Positions 50,024 to 62,820 of a stretch of DNA of 64,000 nucleotides are shown here, piece by piece. The stretch is from Onchocerca volvulus. Taxonomy: Eukaryota > Nematoda > Chromadorea > Rhabditida > Onchocercidae. Every line of letters starts with the position of its first letter. Position 1 is the stretch's first letter. The stretch spans positions 20,375,753 to 20,439,752 of the forward strand of contig HG738138.1 in NCBI GenBank assembly GCA_000499405.2, given 5' to 3'. A program made the position numbers and the translations under genes. The notes under the pieces are model-generated. The model saw nothing but the letters and a program-made list of their open reading frames with translations. It made no database searches and was not told the DNA's origin.

Positions 50024-50552
50024 ATGGCCGTCGATGACGATCAGAAAAACTGGAATAAGGTACAGATTAATGATTTGAATTTCGAAATTTGGCTGGATTT
50101 AAAAAACCATCCGTAATTTATTCAAGAATTTATTTATTTTTTTTTTTTTCATTTTCATATTTGGATAATCTTCCATCAAAAATATACTTTTCGTTTATCT
50201 AGGTAAACTTATTATTAATAGTTGTCCAAAATGTCAAATTTTTTAGTCAGTACTGAAATGAAGTAGAAGCTTATATAAAAATGTTACAATTCGCACTTCT
50301 TTGAATAAGAAAAAAGGTGCGAACTTTTTAAGAATAAAAAATATTTAGAACCATAAGTAATAAACGAAATTCGAGTTATTGCAGGAAAACACTCCACTGA
50401 ATGAAAACAAAGTGACATGTTGGCAAGTTTCACAAAATATCATACGGGAAATAAGACAAGAGGTTACCCGACAAGTGCTCGCTGAACTAACAATAAACAA
50501 TTCGGATGAAAGCGATGAAAGCGATGGAAGAGAAGTTTGTACTTTGAAGTAA
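50024..50552 (+). CDS. Small two-exon gene of unknown function, 67 aa
   Basis: After the acceptor TTTTGCAG (ending 50002) the ATG at 50024 opens MAVDDDQKNWNK. The exon ends at 50059 with a GTACAG donor, phase 0. TTATTGCAG leads to exon 2 (50385-50552), which continues ENTPLNENKVTCWQVSQNII, IRQEVTRQVLAEL and an acidic tail SDESDESDGREVCTLK-stop. The middle would form one amphipathic helix. The frame is also open upstream of ATG to the acceptor (LQELTQE), so this could be an internal exon of a longer gene. No family recognised. Confidence 0.45.
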
Positions 50553-50800
50553 TTTGAATAAATTCCAATATACGATCTGCCCTTGTCATTCATTGTCTGG
50601 CTATTATTTTGAAATTTTATGATCTTAGTAACTTTCCTTTTCACGATGTAATTTGCATATTCAGTTTTCATTTTTTTTATGCACTCAGTGAAACTAATAA
50701 AGAGAGATTTTAATTTACTTATTAAGTGGTTATCTCAAAATATGTGCTATACAAACTATGGTTATGTAAATTGCCTAGAAAATACATATATCTTAAAAAT

Positions 50801-50849
50801 TGTCCTATGTCACGAATTGTCCTATGTCACAAAGTTGTCCTATGTCTAT
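50801..50849 (+). repeat. Short tandem repeat, three copies of about 17 bp
   Basis: TGTCCTATGTCACGAAT, TGTCCTATGTCACAAAGT and TGTCCTATGTCTATG lie head to tail. This is a local minisatellite in the spacer between two small genes; no function seen. Confidence 0.85.
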
Positions 50850-51430
50850 GACCTTTATTGTTCTTTATTGAAAGTAACTATTTCCTTCATTTGCACAACT
50901 ATTTTTAATATTCTTTCTCAATTTTGTCTTACCTGAATGAAGAAATATTAGTTGGTAATTTTACAGGCACAAACGTTAAGCTTTTAATATATTTTGCCTT
51001 CTTTATTGTTTCTTTAGGAAAGATTATTCTGCTCTATTCTCGAGAAACAAAAAGTATTATTACCAAAAGTAAAAATCGAACTAAAATTGGCACTACTACC
51101 CACAGATAAAAATGGTTTTAACCGAAAGTAAAAAAGCATGTCAAGATAAAATATTCAAGAAAATACTTCAATTTATTATGATTTTTATTTGATTTAAAAT
51201 CTGCTACCATGACTTTTGTTTATTTATTTCACGAATTTGACTGCACTCTTTTTCGACTGATTCATGTCCAAGAATAAAAATATTACACCCACTTGAAACA
51301 GTATTTGAATTTGGAAGTTGAATCACTAGTCAGTAAGTTATAACATCATGAGCACTCAGTATATTTTTGTTTGGAATAATTCAGATGATGTGCCGCTAAA
51401 GAAGAATCATTGGACTTCATTTTCAGGATA

Positions 51431-53017
51431 ATGAGTGGCAGCAAAATTCAGACATTCATCAATCATCCTTTCAATCCCAGCAGAGCGCTTATTTTTGGCA
51501 AGTATTTCGATTTTTAATGTATAGTCATCCAGAAGTCAGTAAATGTTTGATTTATTCATGCAGAATGTTTCGAATTAATTGTTGAGTTGGTCATATCAGG
51601 TATATTTTCATGCAGTGAAGATTTGCTAAACAAACAGTTTTTTCCAGTTTCGTTTAACATTTTGAAAACTTCAGTCAGTTGCTGAAGGCTTTACGAAAAG
51701 GTGAAATGATATGAAAAAAATACTGTGTTCGAATTGTGTTTTTTTTTTTTTTTTTCTAAAAAATGACGACTGCTGATTCTTTAATAAGAACTTGTATTTC
51801 GAACAGCACAAATATGACTGGTCATAGGTCAAGCTATTTCTAATAATTTCACTATATATAGCCATCGAATGTGGTGTCGCATTTTGTCGAAAGACTTACT
51901 CTGACTGACCTAAAAAATTGTCATTTGTGATGGGATATTTATTATGCAGAAATGCAAATAATTAATAATAATAATTAATTGAAATTAGTTATTAAACTTA
52001 AATTGCAAATTACAGGGTGCACTCAGCAAAAAATAATTGAAATGTTCATTTTATTCGTCTAATTCAGTATTATTTTCTCATCGCAGTTTTTTTAGTGATT
52101 TTCAAAATAACGAAACAAGCATCAATGAATCTAGAGAAGAACTAGCTAGAATAATGAATCGACACGAGCGTTGTGGCAATGCATCGAGTAAAGATTTTTG
52201 TCCTGTTAGATGTCAAATCTTCATATTATATTTAATGATAGTATCATGGTTTTGAGATTGAATCTTCAAAATTTGCAAAACAGCATTTCTAGTTTCGAGA
52301 CATTTACTACAAATGAAATATTTTTTCAAATAAACACGAGACACTCGATGTTGAAAATCATAGGTGAGGAATCGGAGTTCTCTGGTGAAGATTGGACGTT
52401 TTCCGAGAAGATGAACAAATCACCACGTCCTGTTCAACCAAAATGGAAAAAGCTGCAATGGTGCAGAAGACTCAAATGTAACAGCAATGAGTTTTGCGGT
52501 GAGTTCTTAAAATTTAGTAAAAAAATACAAGTTTTTTTGCTTTTTATCTTCCAAAAATAATTTTTGAATATTGGGATGTCAAAAAGAAGATTTGCAGGAA
52601 ATAAATGAAAAAAATTTCTATGAATTTAAATTTCAAAAATGATTATACTGCATGGATTCTTTTTTCTGAATAGCCGAAACCTAAGGAGTTTATGAAATAC
52701 TGTTTTATTGGTATCATTTGAGTCCTTGTATTTCAGAAAATAAGGGGCGAATAGCAATAAATGAAGATGATAATGAAAAAAGGAATTGTGAAGGAATGGA
52801 AGAGTTCATCACGCCTCCACTATGTACTATTCCAGGAATTGAGTTAGAATATAAGAAAGAAAAAAAAGAACGTAGCCATAAAACTTTATCTGTAAGTTAA
52901 ATATATTCTATTTCCAAGTTTTTGAAATAAGATTTGCCGTCCTGTCTCCATTTCATGGTTTATTTCGTATTGCAGAAAATCATATTACCGAAGGCAGGAT
53001 TATCCAACGAAATATAG
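51431..53017 (+). CDS. Unrecognised hydrophilic protein, 164 aa, five exons
   Basis: The acceptor TTTTCAG (ending 51426) lies four bases before ATG 51431, consistent with a spliced leader. Exons 51431-51501, 52096-52187, 52364-52498, 52737-52891 and 52976-53017 join with agreeing phases (495 bases). The protein begins MSGSKIQTFINHPFNPSRAL. It contains ESREELARIMNRHERCGNAS, SGEDWTFSEK, PRPVQPKWKKLQW and EEFITPPLCTIPGIEL, and ends LPKAGLSNEI. It is rich in Glu, Lys and Asn with scattered Cys, no membrane segment and no signal peptide, and is probably partly disordered. It looks nematode-specific to me. In exon 1 a second frame is also open past the donor, but only the ATG frame gives phase-consistent joins. 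Confidence 0.6.
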
Positions 53018-56000
53018 GCTCAAAACGGGCATTTTCTGAAATGAAGTCGACTTCAATAATGACTGAATATCGCAGCGAATTAACACAGTATTTCTCGAAA
53101 TTCCAATATCGGCGATTATAATCTTTACAAATATTATTAACCATAAGTTGGAAGTATTCAATAGTTGTAGTGCTCATTTAGTATTTTTATAATTCTATGT
53201 TAACAAAAATGAATAGAAATTAGAAATAGTGCGGTAAAACATCTAACCGACTTTTTCTATCTCCATGTTAGAATATCTCATATACTGTAATTGTATCAAA
53301 TTTTGGATAGGTCCTTGCTAGATTTGCCATATAAATTAGCTTGTTTATTTTCGGAACGACTTCATGTTAAGACATAGCCATGTATTAGATATCTCTAAAG
53401 GAAGCCTAAAAGAAAGTCTTTAAATCATGACATTTTAATCTACCTTTGAAAAAGTTTTAGTAGGGGAGTGAATTCGTTCTTAAATTTTTAAATTGTCCAT
53501 GATATTTTTTGTTTTTGTCCGTGGAACTTTGTCTTTGTTTCCTGCTTTTTAAATATGGCTTTATTTAATCTCAACTTATAGGCTAATTGGGCATGTAAAT
53601 TCTAAATTGTTATTCTTTCTCTCAGTTAACATTAAGATATATAGTGATAGGCTTTCATTGAACATATTCTGTAATTTATCACCGGTGTTGATTTATATTT
53701 TTTCCAGTAAGTCTAAAGTACCAGATTCATCGCCATTAAAATTAAAGTTTAACTTTAATTCCAATGTTTATAAATTTCATTTTCGAGCTTTAAACTGCAG
53801 TTGTCCTCGCATGTGCATTTTCCACAATCAAATCTGCCTCATTTCAATTCCTGCATGTGTAATAATTAAACCAAATAGTATATAGTATTAATTATTTGAA
53901 AGCTTCTTCTCCTTAGATATTTCGTTGTAGTGTTGTTCTAAAAAGCTTCAGATAAGTCGAAAAAATGTAGCCATATGCTAAGAAATTTAAAATAGCTGAA
54001 CTTGTTTGGTATTTAAATGTAATACTCCAATGTTTACTATCGATGATATGTTGCTTCGACAGACTAAATGCTTCCGTTGACTATAAATATTCAAAAAAAT
54101 GTTTCGTCATTTTATGCGGATTTAGAGCGAAATTACTTATGTGTGTGCAGTATTAAAGTATTCCGAAATACCCACTTCTGTTCTGTATGATATGTTTTCC
54201 ATCTCTCTGACATAGTTGTTCGTAACATATATAACGGAAGAGAGAAAATTTCTGTTTGGAACCAAATTTAATATAACTTCAGAAATTCCTGATATATTTT
54301 AAGATGTGCATTTAATTTAACTTCAAGGCCGAAGTACTTTTTTTTTGATCAGAGAGATTTTTTTCTTTTTTTTTTTTTTGCCAGATGTGGGTAAACCTGA
54401 TCCGACATTATGCAACATTGTCATGAACGATGTAAAGTTAATATTATTAACTGATTATGGAATATTCCTGGTTATCCACAAAAATCAAAGTAGCTCGTTT
54501 ATGGCTGTATCGTTAAAAAAGAAGCGATGAGAAAACAAATTCGAAAAATATCTTGGCAGAATTAGCGTGGAAATTTTCGTTATGAAATATCGCATGAGGT
54601 ATCAATTGCAGTTAACAATATTTTTATCTATATTTATTTATGGGATTGAAAGAGTCGAATTTTTATCGAAGGGAAATTTCTAACAAAGTTTTGGAAGATC
54701 TAATGACGTTATACTTCCAAAAAAAGAAAAAAGAAAAAGGAAATCATAAAGTTCGTGACTTAAAAAAGACATTAACTGATTCCGGAAAATGCTAACTAGT
54801 CATTTGAATGTTTTGTTGTTATTGTTGAATGATTTCTTAAATTAGAAAGGAACCATCAAAATTGATTTCCTATTCTTTTCATTCAAAAAGGAGCGTACAT
54901 AATCACTCGAAAATGAAATTATGCTTTTAATTTTTTTTTTTTTTTTATTTACTGGTCTTGACCTTTCGCAGTATTCTTTATTCTTTCATAGCAAAATATT
55001 TGGGATGAATATTTGTATGATTTTACTGAATTTTCAATTTTCTTTACCTTTCGAGTTCTTATGTTTTACTGCGAAGATCTTAATATAGTTAAAGTGAAGT
55101 TTTATTTCGTTGATTTCAACTATAAAGGCCTATTTGTTTCATTAAATATTATGAATTTTACTACTTCTGATCTCAATTAAAATGAGATCGATTCCTTTCC
55201 AGGACTATATGCTATCTTGCAATCTTGCCAACAAATCTTACCAATAAAGAGTGGTAGTGGAAGTCATTTCGAATTCTTCCAGCTTAAGGATTACCTTTTC
55301 AGCAATAACTCTGTGAGTTTCACTATGTCGTGTTGCGAAGACACCACCTAATATATTGATTACATTTAGGCCTTCGAAACAACTTTTATACATGTCATGT
55401 GCAGAGGATGACTTCTTTATTTTCTTCTTTAATATATTCTTGCGATATGATAAGACTTTTGGTAGATGACAGGTTATTTAGTTACTAAAAAGTGATATAT
55501 GAGATCGATTCCCCACCTTTTACCAGGTTTTTTTTTCTTTTCTTTTTTTTTTTTTTTGATATTTCAACCCATAAATTAGAAAATGTAAGTGCAATGCTTT
55601 TGAATAGACTCGGAGAAATGCAAATTATAAATAACGATGAAAAAATAACTGTTTTCAGTATGTTCAGTGATTTATTACTTTATTTATTTTGAGAGTTAAG
55701 AAGATATTTGCATTTTTTGAGAAGGCCAAAGGTCAATGGGTTGTTTGCAAAATGGGAAAACAATTAAAATTGTCACATTCCATTCATGTCGTCTTCATGT
55801 GCGTGTATAAGGAGATTTAATTAACATTTACTTTTACTCATCTCATCATCGCTGTTCAAAAAAAGGAAGGATGACAGCGGACTACCAATTCAGTGGCATG
55901 CATTCAACTGAAACCGGATCTTAAATCCAGTCTTCTTATATCATAGCATTTCTCGCATTCTTTTCTATTTTATTCGCCGCTGATTCAGTTTCAGCTAGGA

Positions 56001-59000
56001 TCCAACTGATGATTTCAATTCCCAATGCTAATAGACATTTGCTTTCTTTCCAGCTTATTAAAATCTTTTTACCGAATATTTACACTGAGACATGAAATGA
56101 GGGAATTTCTTGCTTTTACGATTTCTTCATTATGGAAAATAGATTTGAACAAAGGATCTTGAATTTTAGGGTATTCTTTTACGATAGCATTGGTTTATTT
56201 CTTAGTTCAGGTTGTTTTTGCAATACCCGTGAACATTTTTAAGTTTAAAATGAAAGTAGATTCAGTGATTGACAGGATTTCTGTAAATTCTTTTACGAAT
56301 ATAAGATTATCTGATTTCTACAACAGTGAAAATAGCAGTAAATGTAACCGTTGTTTTTTAATTATTTTGTATGTGTATGCTTTAAGTAATTGCTGAAAAC
56401 AGTGCCCTACAAAAATGAATTCAGGATCATTGAACGCATAGAGTAAATAAATAATAAATTGAATGAAAATTTCAGTTCATTATCCTCTTAAGCTCTTGAA
56501 ACAGGAACAAAACTTATAATCAGACTGTGATGTTTTGCACCGAATTTCAAAAATCGTTTTCATTTAAGCAATGATATTAGTGAAATATTGATTTCCTTTA
56601 AAGAGTAGGAAGTTAAAGCACTGCATGGAACTGAACTTCACATTATATTACTAATCGCCTTCTTAATTTTCGTCTGTTTAATCTATTTAGAATGAAAATT
56701 CAATCGAAAATTTTCTATCGGCGCTTGAGGATTATAAATTATTTGATTGATTTAATTGAACATTTCAATTGAATAGTATATACTGGAATACAAACATTTT
56801 GTAAATGTTTAGTGTGAAATTGTTATAAACATGTTTTACACTATATGAGTATTTCAGTTATTCAGATTATCCAGGAAGTACTCCCACTTCTAGATGGCGC
56901 AACTAATTTATTGATTTAGTTTCATTATGATTAATTGACCCTTGATAAAATCATTTACCGACTGGAGCTATTTAATACAATTAAAACAGTACAGCTTATT
57001 AATATTCTTAGGACAAAAATAATTATTAACTTCTAGTAATAATAAGAATTGAAGACCTTCAGTTTTCAGCTAATCGGTAAGCATTTCGAGCATTATGCCA
57101 TCTTTTCAGATATAATTCTTGTTCTTTTTTGAAATTCCATTGCCAAAATGCTGTGCACGCTTATATTAAAATGTAGATGACGATATATATAATGACTTTT
57201 CATTTTCATAACATCGATTCATCGTCTTTTTGTTGCTACATATTATGAAAATGTTTGGAATTAATTTTTTTGAAGTTCTGTCGCACCTCGATATTTTTGC
57301 ATTACCGGCAGTGGGGTAGATGGCATAACTGAAATGCATCTGACATCGCAAGTCCATGAAGCGTAAGGAAAGGAGAAGGGAACAGTTGAAGAAGCTATTA
57401 AATAAAAGAAACTACACAGATTATTAATAATGAGAGTTTTCTTATAAAGAAGGGAACTTCTAATATAAACAATACTCTTTTTGGCACTTTAACTACCAAA
57501 TTTGTCAGTGAAACTCCTATTCTAGATTTCTTGTTTTGCGTTTTACATGTTACAAGCAATTATTAGAGAATATCCCAAGTAAACTGATCTCTTATTCTTT
57601 CCTTTGCGCTTGTAGAGAAGAATATTGCTCAACTGAATTGTTGGATTATTGCTACTCTGACATTTTACAACCTCTTATCCAAACGGAAGATACTTCACTA
57701 TGAAATCTAAGATTCCTTATTTACCTGGGTGAAAATATAGGTAAGAGATAATGAAGATTAAAGAAATATTGAAAAAAGCTTTTCATGCAGATTTCACTAG
57801 CAGAAAAAAGAAAGATGGAAGGAATTATTCACATTTAAAGGGGAGTTCATAAATTGAGAATTGCTCGTCTCTTATCGGAAAGATGACAGGGTATTAGCTG
57901 TAAAATTACAGATTTTTATTTCACCCTGCAGATCACATCATACATGTCAGATGACAAAATTTAATACCCTGCAGAAGTGCATGAATCATAATATGCTATT
58001 TCGTGGTATTTCGTAGGGAAAGTTAGCATTCTTAACTATTTATTTAAGGAAATACGAATACTAAATATTCTTTATAGAAATGATTGGACATCTAATCCAT
58101 AAAGAGTAAAGAAAGACTGAAAAATTCACATAATTCATTTTGAAAAATCTGAAAGTGTTCTAGATATGAATGCTTGATTTTAAAATTTAAAATTTTTCAA
58201 AGATCCCAGTTTCCAGATGAAACTAAGATTTTTTGTAAATCATAAGGAAAATCTCTTCATAAAAAGAAAAAAAAAAGAAAAAAGAAAAAAAAAACAACCA
58301 AAAATTACAATATCTGTGTTTAAATTATTGGAAAAATGTATTTGATCATATAGCGATTATTCATTCAACTATAAAGTCTAACATATTCTATTCACTCGGA
58401 GAATAGTCTAATAAAAAGTAGGTGGAAAAGAAAATCTCTTCAATCTTTTTAATCTTTTTTGAGAAATCTATGCAATTATTTCTAAAAATTTGTAACAGCA
58501 TTTTGAATTTTTGAAATGCCAAGCGGTCGCAGAAAATACACTTGGGTTTTTTTTAACAGGAAGAAAACAAAGCGATCACTGCTATCATTTTGTGGAAAAG
58601 CCATAAATAGTTAAAATCATAATCAATTCTCGTTAAAAATGTGAATAGCTGGACAGTTACGAAGGCGACGCAATTGTGTGTACTCAATAGAATAATGCAA
58701 ATTGAATTTCTTTGCGTTTTCAAGAGCATCCAAATGCGAAAATTTTCAGATTTTTTTTTTTTCTTTTTTTGCTGATATTAGTGAAATATGTGTATATTTT
58801 TCTGGAAATGAATTAATATGTGTATACACTCCTAGCTCTATGTTTGAATACTTCAAATGAAGGTCAATCACAGCATGATATCATTCGATGCTTCATCGTT
58901 CACTCTTGGGAACTTCCGATAGTTTTATTATTCCATCATTATAAACTTCATTAATATAACCTCTACTCACTAATTTTTGAAGACTCTACTGTAAAAAGTA

Positions 59001-60821
59001 CTTCGTAAGGAATGTCTGTTCCTACCTGCCGGGGACGTTTGAAATATTTTAAGTTGAATAGATTGAATCTTGAATCTATCAAAAAAGCCATAGCATTTCA
59101 TCTTCTTGTGAAATCGCTTGCTACTAATTGTTCTCACTAGTGCCCTAACAAATACAAAATCTGTATTGACCCCATCTATGTTTCTTCAGGACTGCAACAG
59201 CACATCTGTACTGTATCGCTAAGACTTCTTCATTTGAAGCAGTTATTGGCTCTGTTGGAAAAACCACATTAATTTTCCCAAAAAGAATCACATGCTCAGG
59301 TGACAGCGAAAACATAGCCAGATATGTATCTTATAGCAAGAAGAACAGAAGATAAAAAAATTTCTCGGTGTCATTGATGCAGAGATATTTATTTATTTTT
59401 TTAATATTTTTGAATGAAACCGTAATTAGCTAATAGGTAATTATACAAGAAATGGCTAGAAGTAATTTAAATGGAAGACAAACAGAAAGCACTAATATCA
59501 AAATAGGAATCAAGATTTGAACTTTTCGAAGAGTTCATGATTCGGGATTTGCTATTTTTCTGTATGAATGTTTGCATTTAAAAATTTCTAGATTTCCTTG
59601 CTCAAGTTGGAAATTGTTCACCAAAAAAGTGAATGAGCTATAGCTTCTGTGGTGCTTTATTCAGTATTTTTAAAGCTATCTGAAGTTGATTTTTTCGCTG
59701 ACTAAGCAACTTATTGAAGCTGTCAAAATAATCCGAAATTTGAAAGTTCTCGCGAGAATAGATTTGACCTTAAAGCTAAGGTACACTAGGATCAGTGAAA
59801 TCTCGATCTACAGCATCTAGAAAACCTGAGTACATTTCTTTTGTTTTCTGTGCTTTCCCATCTTTATTTTGTGCAACAATTCTTCACGGCCATCTCCTAC
59901 TTTCAAATCTTATTTAGATTGTAAAAATTTCCAGCTTTATTCAGATGAGCCGGAGTATGAAATTTGGCTGTCTAGACGCTGAAGAGCTTATGGGTTGCCA
60001 ACAATCGCTCTTGTCATTTGCCTAACAAAAGAGAGCAATTATATCCTTATGTAGGTGACAGCAAATTGCTAGCTTAATCCAGGATAGTACAAATAAAGTC
60101 TTTCAAGCAGGTGATTGTCCAGATTGTGAAAACATTCAGAATAAAGCAAATTTCCAACTTACAGCTTTTTGAATGCGTTGGGCATATACTTCATTTATCC
60201 ATTTTTTCACTGCTGCACATGTAAAATTTCTCTTTGTTATGCCTAACAGATGATTACTCTGTATCCAGGTGAGTTAGGATCAGAAATTTAGTACCTTGTA
60301 ATCTTGTTCATAGATTACTTTGATTGTTTATTCATTCTTATTCTGTAAGTTTTTGGAACATATTTTCCAATTGTCCCATTCTACTAGCAAATACATGTGT
60401 AATGATTTTTCTTGAATTTTGACCAAATCCTTAGTCTAATGAATTGAAGATTTCAGATTTTATTATAGTTCAATAGAAATTCAAAGAAAAAATGAAGGAA
60501 CTAATAACTAATTTAAATGGGAAGAGAAAGAAGGACTGAACAACACCTACTCTTTCATAAAATCTTTTAAGCAAATCATAACATCATTGAACATTAATGC
60601 GAAATTAAGATGATGATAATGATGATGGATAATTAAAGTGGTGAATTAGGCATAACGTCGAAAAACTTGGTATTCTGTTTGTAAAAGCTTCGGTCGAAAT
60701 GTCGGACGTTAGAGGTGTCATAGAGTATTTAGCTGATATCGGCGAGATCAGTAGCTCCTTAAATAGGTATAATTTCTGCAGCTCCTTAAATGGGTATAAT
60801 TTAAGGTTCACCGCATGATTA
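53018..60821. other. Long gene-poor region (7.8 kb)
   Basis: AT-rich, with poly-T and poly-A tracts (54360-54380, 54930-54947, 55529-55557, 58261-58295) and only short open frames. The best coding hint is 54385-54530 (separate entry). An open piece at 56207-56394 (KVDSVIDRISVNSF) follows an acceptor-like TTCAG but joins nothing. Nothing else rises above background. It could hold distal regulatory DNA of the hormone gene or long introns of a gene with very short exons. Confidence 0.4.
54385..54530 (+). other. Possible terminal coding exon
   Basis: A long T tract ending in GCCAG is followed by an open segment that enters in phase 1 and reads VGKPDPTLCNIVMNDVKLIL to a basic end LKKKR-stop. The pyrimidine-rich acceptor and protein-like composition suggest a last exon, but no upstream exon with the right phase was found. 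Alternatively the ATG directly after the acceptor starts a 13-codon frame. Confidence 0.25.
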
Positions 60822-62426
60822 ATGCAGAAAACGGAACTGGCTTCAACCTCAGGTTCGATTCCGGTGCCGGTAATACCCACACGAACGGCTATACACCATT
60901 TAACTTCTTCAATAAGATTTTCTTTCGTATTGAAGCGACACCTGCTTATAGCATTGCTATTAATGTTCTCAACGTTTTCCGCATATTCTGCTGTTATTAA
61001 ATCAGGATGCCGAAAACATGGTTCGTTTAAACTCTTTAAATTTTTATAAAAAAGAAAAATGTAGAAATTATTTTTTTCATAATAAATATTGCCAATAAAG
61101 ATGCTAGCAGTGAAGTAGTCAAGTGCTCAACTTTTATCTATTACAAAAGCACTCCTCGTCAATAATTTTTTACATTAATGTAACGGTGATTAAAATCAGT
61201 AAGTGAAGTAAAGTCATACTTGTTAAGTTTTTACAATAAATAAAATCGATAACTTTTTGCAGTTTAAATAACATTTTGTCTCCTCTATCCCGCGAACCAA
61301 AAAAAAAAAAATTTATTTTAACAATGGAGCCAATATCAAATTCGGATTTGATTTTTCAAATCTTTAGGTACACAATACGTTATCGATGAACCAGGATGTG
61401 ATCTAGTTGCGGTGAATGTGAATATGTGCTCGGGTTATTGCATGTCTTTTTCATTCGTTAATCCGGAAGAAAATTCAATTACAGTACATGGAAGATGTTG
61501 CAGGATGGTCGATAATGAATGGGTTTGTTTGGCATATAATTGAAAGTGACTATTTCACAGTGCTTAATCAAGCAAAGGCTATCTCGGACTAGACTGTGGA
61601 TTAAAAAGTACTTGAAAAGATATCACTCTTCATGACTAAATTTAAGCTGCATATGTAATATTTATTTCATTCGTTATTTAACCAAACAATAATTTTTATA
61701 TAAGGAAAAAAATCATAAGTTCAAAGAATGTCAATTACTGAATGAATATTTTATCACTAATCATTCGATTAGTGATAAAATAATTTGAAAATGCTTCCAA
61801 TAGTTTTTAAATGATTTTTCATTTTTGTTAACATGCCAGCTTTCAATAGAACAAATTTTAAATATGAAATTCAGGTAATACTCATCTTCTCTTTATTTAT
61901 CTTCTATTTGAAATATTTTCTCTTTATTCAGTTGGAACATTATGTATCCGCTTAAAACATTAAAATAAAATTAGTGAAATTTAAACAGCATTAGAAGACT
62001 ACAATTTGAGCATATTCCTCATCAATCATTAAAATGGAAAAATTTTTCAGTGAAACATTTTAGATGTTATAAGCTGTGGCTTAGATAAATAGATCTTATA
62101 TTACAATTATTATACTGATGTATCAGCCTGATGATCTCAATGTTGTCAAGATATAACCAAACTGATTTCATTCGTATTTTTTGTAAAATTGTATAATTTT
62201 TATCTTATCTGCTGAAAAGATTACGACTTTTCAAGGATTAGCTTCTTTAAAATAAAATGATATCCTCAAATGCTTTTTTGGGATGATAGTATTTTATGAA
62301 CGCTTGAACATATAAGAAAATGATCAAATACTGCTTCAGGTAAAAGCGAAGGTAGCATGTGAAGGTGGTGATCGAATCATGAGAATTCCCAGCGCAACTG
62401 AATGCAGATGTTTCGATTGTGCTTGA
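60822..62426 (+). CDS. flr-2: Glycoprotein hormone alpha-2 (GPA2/thyrostimulin alpha, FLR-2-like), 146 aa
   Basis: A secreted cystine-knot hormone subunit; in other animals GPA2 pairs with GPB5 and acts on an LGR-type receptor, and the worm protein FLR-2 belongs here. Exons 60822-61020, 61368-61522 and 62340-62426 join in phase (441 bases). A hydrophobic stretch (HLLIALLLMFSTFSAYSA, residues 40-57) is a probable signal sequence, but about 39 residues precede it, unusually long; the true start may be in another exon. Ten cysteines follow at 63, 77, 87, 91, 110, 111, 125, 140, 142 and 145, in the order GCRKHG, DEPGC, CSGYC (the CxGxC knot motif), GRCC, VACEGG and CRCFDC. Ten Cys, the CC pair and the CxCxxC end fit GPA2 rather than GPB5. 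No N-glycosylation sequon is visible in the mature part, unlike many relatives. GPB5 is not in the window. Confidence 0.82.
61747..61782. repeat. Perfect 16-bp hairpin in the last intron of the GPA2-like gene
   Basis: TATTTTATCACTAATC (61747-61762) and its exact complement (61767-61782) enclose the loop ATTC. Its AT-rich stem lies about 225 bases after the exon 2 donor. It may be a mini foldback relic. Confidence 0.75.
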
Positions 62427-62820
62427 AGACCTGTAAGCAGAAGGAATGAAAGATTGATTTAATGCAGTTCTTTTTTATTAGTTTGTTGGATTCCCTATTA
62501 CAGCTATTTTGCCTCCAGAATTAAATTTCTCGTGAAATTGAAGAGGAATTGAAAATTTGGAAAAGAAACCAAATCTGTAAATTTATTCAGTTATTCATGA
62601 TCTATGATCCCAGCTTTACCAGTATTTTAAAGTTGCTATTTAACATTTCAGCTTAACAAGTCTCATAATGTGAAGCGATGAAGTTGGAATTCTATGCATC
62701 CGTAAAACATTAAAGTGAAGCTAATGAAACTTGAGCAGCACTAGATTACAGTTTGAGGATAATCCTTATCAGTTATTTAAATGGAAAAATTTCTCAAATG
62801 AAACGTTATTCATGCTATAG
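61933..62820 (+). repeat. Diverged direct repeat pair flanking the last hormone exon
   Basis: About 140 bases at 61933-62072 (in the intron) recur in diverged form at 62683-62820 (downstream of the gene), sharing blocks such as TTGGAA, ATCCG, AAAACATTAAA, TAATCCTTATCA/CTCATCA and AAATGGAAAAATTT. The copies differ at many bases and by small indels, so the duplication is old or they are two copies of a dispersed repeat. Confidence 0.6.

Noticed and set aside
60852..60862. GGTTCGATTCC, which matches a tRNA B-box
   Set aside because: The flanking bases do not form a T-stem or acceptor stem, no A-box lies at the right distance, and the position is inside the first exon of the hormone gene.
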